Positions 56,041 through 64,000 of a stretch of 64,000 bases of DNA are shown piece by piece. The translations under genes were made by a program, and so were the position numbers. Below the pieces are notes generated by a model, which saw nothing but the letters and a program-made list of their open reading frames with translations, was not told the origin of the DNA and did no database searches. Source of the DNA: Hoplostethus atlanticus. Lineage: Eukaryota > Chordata > Actinopteri > Trachichthyiformes > Trachichthyidae. The stretch covers positions 8,686,001 to 8,750,000 of the forward strand of contig JAXDDX010000006.1 of NCBI GenBank assembly GCA_034670405.1, in the 5' to 3' direction. Position 1 is the stretch's first letter. The number at the start of each line of letters is the position of its first letter.

Positions 56041-58880
56041 GCATTATTGTGTTTCATCACTAAAGTGCAGCGGGATATTGTTTTCCTGGAAACGTCTTCT
56101 ATTATCTGTGTTTGTGAGGTTGGTGGTTTTGGTGGGGAGGGGTTAGGGGTGGGGGGTTGTTCTTAAGGGCAAGGAGTCTTTGTTTACAGGAGGTTCCTTT
56201 GTTTTGTAAACCATCTCAATGGGAAATGCTGAAGTCAGAGTTTGTCCATGTGAAGCATTATTTTCATCATTTATCATTTGTCATCATTTTTCTCCAAACC
56301 AATCAAGGGAGGATTCCGGACGTTGCAAAGATGTTCTTCATAATCACGTCAACAGTTAACCTGGATTTATTTGAACTGCAAGTCAACAAATACAGCTTTC
56401 CCAGTTTAACACACATTTTACATCATACGATTTAATCTGACAAATATCTCTCTTTCTGAAATGAATTATGAATGAGTCTGGATTGGAAAGCGCAGGACGT
56501 CGGTGACATGTGTGTTCTACTTTAGACACAAATGAACAACAGATGAGCACCGCTTCAGAGCTTATGCAAGCAATCATGTGCAGATCAGAAAACACCCTAT
56601 ATGGTATCTATAGGTCGGCAGGGTCAACATACATAATCCAGGTATGATTTGAGATGCAAGAGCATAATTTTAATCTGTATAATCCCTGTCAATCCATGAA
56701 AGTAGAGAACTCCAGTATCCCAAGATGCATTGTTCAATCTTTGTCAGGGGTTAACATAAAAAAGATAACAGGGACTCAAATCCCCCCTCGTCATAAGTCT
56801 GAAGATTGGAGTCATGCGCTGACAACACATTCCCCCTGCTTTCCCTTGTTGTTGTTTTTTTTGAGGAACTACTCTTACGTCTCAGGGTGGGGCCGTTTTG
56901 ATCCGTTGGTGGGTCGATGTTGCAAACTACTGTGTGGGGAACATCTGGCAACGCTAGGGGAGATGAAGAGAAGAGAAGGCATAGTAATCTTCATTTCAAG
57001 AAGAGCTACTCGTTGACACCTGACTGGATAAAGTGGATTCATGTCAAATCTGCAACAACACATTGACATAATCTGCCATTTCATTTTCCTCTCACAGTCC
57101 ATGCACGTAAAGACAAAGACATTGCTGTACATAGTTGATGGTCTTCTTCTTCTTCTTCTTCTGCCATCTTTACTCAAATAGATAAACATGTTTGTGGCCT
57201 TTAACTGATTTCAACAGACTTAAGATGACAGATGAATGATGTTAGAAAGGTAAAATATTACATCATCCTTAAGTCAAAGCTTGACTCTAAGACCATTAAC
57301 TCCACTAACTCTATAATCACACTTGAATGTGTTGCTCTCTTCACTGATATCAAATGAGAGTGAGTCACCGCTGCATCATTTTGATGCGGACACATCGCCT
57401 TGCAAAGCCAGCGGTGCATGCAGTGGATTTATTCTCCTTGTACACTGATTATACACGTGTTAACTGAACTGAATTCTTTTCACCATGAAAAACATTTCAT
57501 CAGTGAATCAAAGTCGCAATAATGATCTGTTTCATCTCGATATGTCTGGGCCACAGGATCCTTGTGTAGAACTCTCCAACATAAATCATTACAGATTGAG
57601 TGTGATCGCAGCGTAAGAAAGTTTATCCTCATGAGGGTAAACAAGAAGTGAGAGCTCACACTTTTTTACCAGCCTTAATAAACCAGAGGCTCACTGCAAC
57701 AGACCAATTTTCACACCTCCTCTGAGTCGCATGCCATCACAGAAGAGGAAGGAAGGAGGCCGATCAGCTGTTCCAGAGGCCTCAACAAACAACATCCTTA
57801 TCTGCACCATCATCATCAGGCTATTTACGACGCATTTGACTTTGAGTCACACCGGGGCATGTAGAGACCTGATCCCCTAGCATCATTCAAGTGTCCTCAA
57901 GCGATGCACAATAAGAGCATAATGTCATGTGTCTGTCAATGTTTACTCAGTGGTGTTATGCACATGAACTAGTTTCTATTTACTCAGTCACCCACTCAAC
58001 CACTCAACCGAGTTACGGACAGTTTGCATTCATAACATTATGTTTTGACACAGAGGTCAGCAGAGGTCTTACAGGTCTCTTTTTCCCCTCACTTTCAGTT
58101 ATGAAATCCACTCTGCACTGGGGAGGGCCCAGCAGCAAAAAAGTACATCATAGTGGGAGTTAGACATACAGTGCAGCACTAAGAGGATGTATGTGAGATG
58201 TACAGTGGGCTCCGACCCAGATAGCCCAGTGCTGGCCCACACTACCACACTAGTCACTGTCTCAGGCATGACGGCTGACTACAGAACTGAGCCATACGTG
58301 CCTAAACCAGACCATATCAGGGAAAAGTCTGAGTCCACTACCAAGAACTCTTTTGTTTCATCATTTATCAAACACTAATTGACATTTTTAGTCGACTGAT
58401 ATCTCTCTAACAAGATTACATCATTTTAAAATAATTTTACAAAGTTAAAGCACTCGCTGATTGAGTTTTGTATCCGTTCTAAATAATGTATTCTTGAGTA
58501 AGAAGTATCAACTGAGTACATTTTTGTTGTTGTTGTTGATAAATGATGAAAAGTTTGGACGTGAATAGTCACAAATATTCACACGTGAGCTAGACGTGTT
58601 GAACAGAAATGTGCAGCGTGTGCAGAACGGTGTGTAAGCCTTCCAAGTGTGGTCAAGCTGTATGGCGATTACTAACTTCATACTCTCATACTGTGGTCAC
58701 TTCTCCTTGAATCAAAATCAATTACCAGATGTAATGATTTTTATTTTTATTTTCATTTTCGTTTTCATCTCTGCTGTAGGTTACTTGGCGCTCAGTTGAA
58801 ATCACTAGCTTTTTATGAGCGAGTGCCGACAGATGTTAGACAGTAATTTGTGATTCATAACACTTACATAATCTTTCCAT
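56041..58880. other. Upstream intergenic DNA, no gene seen
   Basis: Mostly AT-rich single-copy-looking sequence. A segment at 57720-57900 with GATA-type (CTTATCTG) and AP-1-like (TGAGTCAC) words could be regulatory. No coding exon is supported. Confidence 0.55.
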
Positions 58881-58904
58881 GCCACTCAATTACCGAAGGG
58901 CATT

Positions 58905-59040
58905 TATCTCTATCTCCCACTCTTCCAACTAATGAGACTGTGCTAGCCTGAAACCCTAATTACTGCTAACTCTAGCCATCCCCCGTATTAAGATCCAGCA
59001 GGCTCAGATCACACGCCACCCACGTGCCTCCCCAACAAAA
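58905..59040. promoter_or_regulatory. Candidate conserved non-coding element A
   Basis: Non-repetitive, mixed-composition sequence with homeobox words (ACTAATGAG, CTAATTACTGC) and an E-box (CACGTG near 59024). Called by look only; conservation cannot be tested here. Confidence 0.25.
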
Positions 59041-59234
59041 CAACACAGCCTGAGCAGGAGTGAGGGGGGATGTAGGGGAGTTACAGGGAGACTGAGAGAT
59101 GATGCGACGGTGGAGGAAGGGGGTTAGAGAGGGGACAAGGGGATAAGAAAGGGATGATGTAAGGGCGTAGCAACGTCTGTCCGCCTTGTGCTGTCGGTCA
59201 ACAGGTGGGGCTCATCTACTACACTGCTGCCCCC

Positions 59235-59362
59235 TCCCCAGTCTCACAGACCACCAGACGAGGAAGACTTTAGCGAAGATCTGTCTGGTAGACAGAGTAG
59301 GGGATTTCAGCCCTAAACCCACCGGATCAATAAAAGTGTCTGCTAATTAGGCTGTCCAGGAG
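59235..59362. promoter_or_regulatory. Candidate enhancer B with clustered SMAD-type words
   Basis: CAGACCACCAGACG (59247-59260) and GTCTGGTAGACAG (59282-59294) give several SMAD boxes, followed by ATCAATAAAAG and GCTAATTAGG homeobox-type words. The flanks are simple repeats, but the core is not. prdm1 is known to respond to BMP/Nodal signals in fish, so the clustering is suggestive only. Confidence 0.3.
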
Positions 59363-59368
59363 AGGAGG

Positions 59369-59369
<1 letters not shown>

Positions 59370-59408
<39 letters not shown>
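59370..59408. repeat. (GA)n microsatellite
   Basis: A pure GA run of about 39 bp. Confidence 0.95.
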
Positions 59409-59409
<1 letters not shown>

Positions 59410-59769
59410 GGAGAACCAAGAGGAAAACAACTAGAACAGCCAGTGCTGATTCAGATCAAGGAAAACCCCCAGACAGGCGTGGCGTGTCTGCAGAGGAAAA
59501 ACAGGTGAAGTACAGGAGGTGAAATGTCACCTACAGCATTACCAAGGATCTCTCCCTCCCCACTTCTCTCTCTACCGCCCTCCATTGCTCTCTTCTTCTT
59601 TGGCAGTCTCCAATGTCACAGTGATCAGTTTCTCTGACCTCAATCCCTCTTCCTCCTCCTCCTCCTCCTTCCACCTTTTCTTCATCCACCTCCTTTTCCC
59701 TGCCCCCTTTCCTCCTCCTTCCTCTGGCCATTATCACTTTGACCTAATTCTCTCCATTTAATCTCCTCC

Positions 59770-59935
59770 TTCTCGTCTTTTGGACAACAATCCACCCGCT
59801 AATTGTTTTAATCTCACTGGTCTTTAACTGTCCCCGGGGGCCTCAGAGAACAAAAACATGAACTTCGGATCAATACTTGGCACCAGCTCCGACCATTATC
59901 ACTAATTAAGAGAGAGCTGGAGTTCAGTTTAAAGA
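59770..59935. promoter_or_regulatory. Candidate enhancer C with SOX and homeobox words
   Basis: GGACAACAATCC (SOX-type), CCGCTAATTGTTTTAATC and CACTAATTAAG (homeobox-type) lie in non-repetitive sequence. A CT-rich tract lies to the left and a T-run (59968-59979) to the right. Confidence 0.28.
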
Positions 59936-60370
59936 ACTAATAGGAGAAATGTCATATATATATATATTTTTTTTTTTGAGGGAAAGGGAAGGGAATACAT
60001 TTCACAATTTGGAACTGAGAAAACAAAATCACAATTTTTGCGTCCGTGAAGTAAATCCGCCCCGAAAGCACCAGTACAAGCCAGCAGTTGTAAACACCTT
60101 CCTCCAATCTCCCTCTAAACACACCAAATCTGTACATTGTCCATTTCTAAAATGAGAAGCTTATGGAATAGCTCTCTCTCTCTTTGGGCCCCGAGCCCAG
60201 AGATATTAGCTTTAGCAGTAAGCAGTAAGCCCAGGATCAAACAAAGGTTAGGAGGTGATTTGTATGTGATTTTGAAACGATAACCAAGACGATAATCAAA
60301 ATGTTCAGAACAATAACGGATTATCTGTCGTCAGCCGCTGCACTCTGCACCATCTGTTGAAGAGGGGAGT

Positions 60371-60597
<227 letters not shown>

Positions 60598-60749
60598 TTT
60601 CCTTTCCCTCCACCTCTCTAATCTATTCAACCCATCTTCATTCACACCCTTTCTTTATCTCTCCTCCCCCTTTTCCTCCCCACACTACCAGCACCGCCAC
60701 TCCTCCCTCCTCATCTCCTCTCCTCTCTCCTCTCTCCTCTCTCCTCTCT

Positions 60750-61260
60750 CTCTCTCAGTTGGTGAGTCTGGAGCTGCATGGCCGTCAGATGACAGTGTGT
60801 CTGACTCTGCCGTGCTATAATCTGACATAGCTAATCTAATCTCTCTGTCTCCAAACTACCTGGGGTCCCTCCAGCCAATTAGAGCCCATCTGCACAGCAC
60901 GCCATGCGGGCCGGGCCACAGCCGGCCACTAGGGGCCCCCGCCAGTCAGACCGCTGCAGGGCTCAGAGATGGCTCAGGCTGTCTGGGGCCCCAAATATCT
61001 CCTTCCATAACAGCCCATCTGTCTGTGGCTTGGCCTGGTCCACTTTCCTCCCCGCTAGCCCCGAAGATTACAGCCATTTAAAGGACTGAGGTACAGTTGT
61101 TAGGTAATCACCAAAGCATTCATCGTTGTGGTAATCGGGCTACTTTGACGCCCGCTATTGTGCGTTTTGTCATTAGCGGTGCTGTTACATGAAATGGGTA
61201 TGGCACTTGGAGAGATGGTTTAGACTGTAATGATCCCTCTGGGGTAAATGGGCCGTTGCA
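60750..61260. promoter_or_regulatory. Candidate enhancer D, about 0.5 kb non-repetitive block
   Basis: Unlike its surroundings this block lacks simple repeats. It has GGTAATCACC and GGTAATCGGG (bicoid-type homeobox), CTATTGTGCG (SOX-type) and TCATTAGCGG (homeobox) within 61100-61190, and a GC-rich part at 60840-61070. Its composition is typical of developmental enhancers. Confidence 0.3.
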
Positions 61261-61390
61261 GCGGCAAATAGTAATACAGCAAAGAAAAAACTTCACTATA
61301 TAGCAAAGATGGTTATATAAGCAACTCTAAATAAAGAAGAAATTGCATCATCATAGCATAAAATAATGAATACCTACGATTATTTTTTAC

Positions 61391-61429
<39 letters not shown>
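61391..61429. repeat. (CAT)n trinucleotide repeat, 13 units
   Basis: Thirteen CAT units. Confidence 0.97.
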
Positions 61430-61923
61430 TACTTCCACTATCTCTAATACATTCATCATTATATTTGCTTAGTTTGTCTTTCATCAGTGTGTCATGCATC
61501 CTCTTGTTGTTATGACAAGCCACTGCATCTTTCTTTAAATGGTAGTAATATGATCTAGTCATATTTATTTTTGAATTGTTTTTTTCTCTTGTTTTTCCTT
61601 CTTACTTTTAATGTAAGAACGTTGAGTTTTCCTGTGCATATGTCGAGTTTTAACCGCTTGCTTGTGCGTCTGTCATTTCATCGCACAGGCACTGAAACAA
61701 AGAAGTGAGTGCATGGAAACAAGGTCAAAGGCCTTCCACCAGCTTATTTTCTCATCAAGCCAGTCTCACTTAATCACTTTAGCTAAATTAGTTTGAAATT
61801 AGCCCTCTTTCTAACTCCCTGTCCTCAGTCTCTCCCTCCTTTCCTCCCCCTTTTTCTCCCCAGTCATTTTCACAGCTTTGTGGATTAGACAGATTAAATG
61901 TCTGAAACTCTGTTTTTGTTCTT

Positions 61924-61924
61924 T

Positions 61925-61969
<45 letters not shown>
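61924..61969. repeat. (CT)n microsatellite
   Basis: A CT run of about 46 bp with one extra C. Confidence 0.95.
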
Positions 61970-61970
<1 letters not shown>

Positions 61971-62688
61971 ATCCTGGATGTGCACCATCTCAGCAACACA
62001 TCACAACACACATCATTTTACATTCACACCTCTTACAGCTGAATTCATCACGCTACACGTGGATCCTATTAATGACATGGATTTACATGGATTAATGTTC
62101 CACAGACAGAGCCAGATTATGATCGCATTGATTATGATTGCACTTTTTGATATTTGCAATATTCATTTTTCACTCCATGTGTCAAAGTATAATAGGGATT
62201 TACTGTATTCTGGTTTGGGAACATTAACTTTGCCAACAGGAAGAGACTTGGTAGCCTTGTCAGAGTGGCTAGTAACATTATTGGTGTGGTTTAGGGCCAC
62301 AGACATTTACAGCAGGTAGGTTGCATGGAAGGCCTGTGGCATCTTGAACTGTCCTGATCCAACCTGCAGAAGGAATTCCTACCTTCAGGCCACCGTTTCA
62401 GAGTTATGGCTAGGAGGTCCAAGAGATCCCCAACCTCCTTTTTCTCTGCTTCTATCAATATGCAAGTGAAATAGCCTGTGTTGATACAACTGTTTGTCTG
62501 GCCCTTTTTCACATCAGCTCCTTTTGAACTGCTCTACTCAAATCTTAGGGAGATTCAAGAACGTGTTTGAACCAAATAAAAACAATGAACAATGAATTGA
62601 TTCACTTCTCAGGAAAATATGCTGGCTGAAAAAATGTTGTGATTGGTGATGTGAGTTCACGCCCACAGCCTGAGGACAGATTAAATTG

Positions 62689-62723
<35 letters not shown>

Positions 62724-62738
62724 AGGAAGGACGGAAGG
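62689..62738. repeat. (GAAA)n to (GGAA)n repeat
   Basis: GAAA tetramers passing into GGAA-type tetramers on the right. Confidence 0.95.
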
Positions 62739-63057
62739 TCAATGAGGATTAGTATTTCTGTAATATGTCACTATTATTATGTATTATGTAACTGAAATGA
62801 TCACTTTCATCAACAAGTTGCACTGTACTACCAATAAGAAGCATCAACTCTTGTTGTGGTGCAGAGGCCCTTAAAACCTCTTACACTGACCTCAAAGGGC
62901 AATATTAATTTTCAACAAACTTTGTGAGAAAATCATTGGTTTACAAGGCGAAGTAGAATGACAGTGAATAGATGAAGGTTTAACATTGTGTTTACAGGCC
63001 AGGTCTAATAGTTGCTTCTCAGTACAGTGTGGCATCTCTCATAATATCGGCAGTTTG

Positions 63058-63170
63058 TTCATAAGATAAGATAAGATGAACTTTATCAATCGCCCAGAGG
63101 GGAAATTACATTGTTACAGCAGCAGTGAGATAAGAAGAAATACAGCAGGGTATAAATAAGGTAAACACTA
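63058..63170 (-). mobile_element. Retroelement 3' tail stub headed by (ATAAG)n
   Basis: ATAAGATAAGATAAGATGAA, CTTTATCAATCGCCCAGAGG and GGAAATTACATTGTTACAGC together are the familiar backward-read 3' end of a fish non-LTR element. The rest is missing. Confidence 0.65.
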
Positions 63171-63199
63171 CCCAGAGTCATCTTCATCTCTTAAGAAAC

Positions 63200-63605
63200 A
63201 GGGAAGATCTCACCTCTGTATCCTTGTCATCACCTGCATCTGATCACCTGCATGTTTCTATCAGTGTTGCATCACATACCTGTTTTGTCTAGTACCTCCT
63301 AGTATTACCTCACGGTGTTTAGTCTAGTAAATATCTCTATTATTATTATTTTATTCTTAGGTAAGGACTCTTATATGATTTACGCTACATCGCTTCTTTT
63401 CATGTTATTACCATTTGAATACTGTTTTATTTTATTCTTCTTTAATCGCTTATTTACTTATTTTTACTCATTTACTTATCTACTTATTCACTTATTTGTC
63501 TTATTTGACTTCCTATGTAAAGTTGAGTTGGCTCCAAGGCCAAGAATCTCATTACTGGTAATGATGTTTGCATTGTTATCAAGTATATGACAATAAACTT
63601 GAACC
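63200..63605 (+). mobile_element. Probable LINE 3' region, plus strand
   Basis: A T-rich tract with TTTATTTA-type words ends in GAATCTCATTACTGG and TGACAATAAACTTGAACC (63586-63603), wording typical of fish LINE 3' ends. There is no reverse transcriptase frame, so the copy is 5'-truncated. Confidence 0.45.
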
Positions 63606-64000
63606 CTCTAACCCCCCTAAAACCCCCTAGGAGCGAGGAGAAGACACCAGAGAGGAGAAATTCTTGAGACTTTATGAGATAAATGCTAAGGTGACATATG
63701 TAATGGTAATAAACTCCTACGACATGGCTGCAGCCCCCGTGGATTCAATAAGAAAATGCAGCAGGATGTGAAAATGAGCATGTTTGAGAAGAAGCATATA
63801 GAGTCATAAAACATCATATTTAGTTTTCTTTGAGGTCCCTTTTCTCATCTAATCTCTAATCTCTAATCTCTTGTTTTGATCAGTGAGATAAACATGACCT
63901 TTTTGTGTTTTTTTTCTCTTGAGTTGAATTTGAGAAACAGGAGAAAATCCCTTTAGTCTCATTTTAGTGTTAAAGAGCTCATTTAGGAGAAATAAAGGGT
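63606..64000. other. Right-edge sequence, nothing recognised
   Basis: AT-rich sequence with a short TCTAATC direct repeat at 63849-63870 and a T-run near 63908-63918. No feature is supported. Confidence 0.6.

Overview
The window is teleost-type vertebrate nuclear DNA, probably from a ray-finned fish with a fairly compact genome. The signs are spliced genes with GT-AG introns of 0.1-8 kb, very many (CA)n and (GA)n microsatellites, a Tc1-family transposon, tRNA-type SINE relics and the tandem-repeat-headed retroelement tails usual in fish. No bacterial or viral gene is present. All convincing coding sequence belongs to two host genes, both on the minus strand.

From 1 to about 34.2 kb lies crybg1 (AIM1, a beta/gamma-crystallin domain protein). 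The start codon is at 33955 and seventeen coding exons run leftward until the window edge cuts the gene. Exons 1-6 code for a long disordered N-terminal part with a 905-codon exon. Exons 7-17 code for Greek-key crystallin motifs in a strikingly regular pattern: a linker exon, a phase 0-2 exon and a phase 2-0 exon, with the last usually 127 nt. The remaining crystallin motifs and the C-terminus lie off the left edge. Two exons (5 and 6) each carry exactly one base too many, so the frame breaks inside each.

From about 34.2 to 38.7 kb is an intergenic stretch holding hAT-like and MITE-like relics. From about 38.7 to 51.1 kb lies prdm1 (Blimp-1), with a probable 3' UTR, six coding exons (PR/SET domain, proline-rich middle, five zinc fingers) and a spliced 5' UTR. 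The splice between its third and fourth coding exons is also out of phase by one base. In tetrapods the order is PRDM1-ATG5-CRYBG1 in the same relative orientation. Here ATG5 is missing from between them, which suggests the second teleost-duplicated copy of this region or a local loss of atg5.

From 51.1 to 64 kb no gene is seen. This is the 5' flank of prdm1. It contains a GC-rich promoter-like block near 56.0 kb and several non-repetitive, homeobox/SOX/SMAD-motif-rich segments near 58.9, 59.3, 59.8 and 61.0 kb that look like candidate enhancers. Between them are simple repeats, including a 227-bp GACA/GATA block, and retroelement tails.

I found no clearly novel molecular system. The most useful leads are the repeated one-base frame breaks, the missing atg5, the modular crystallin exon pattern, the short crystallin linker exons, and the candidate prdm1 regulatory segments. 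All homology statements are from memory of protein families; no search was run.
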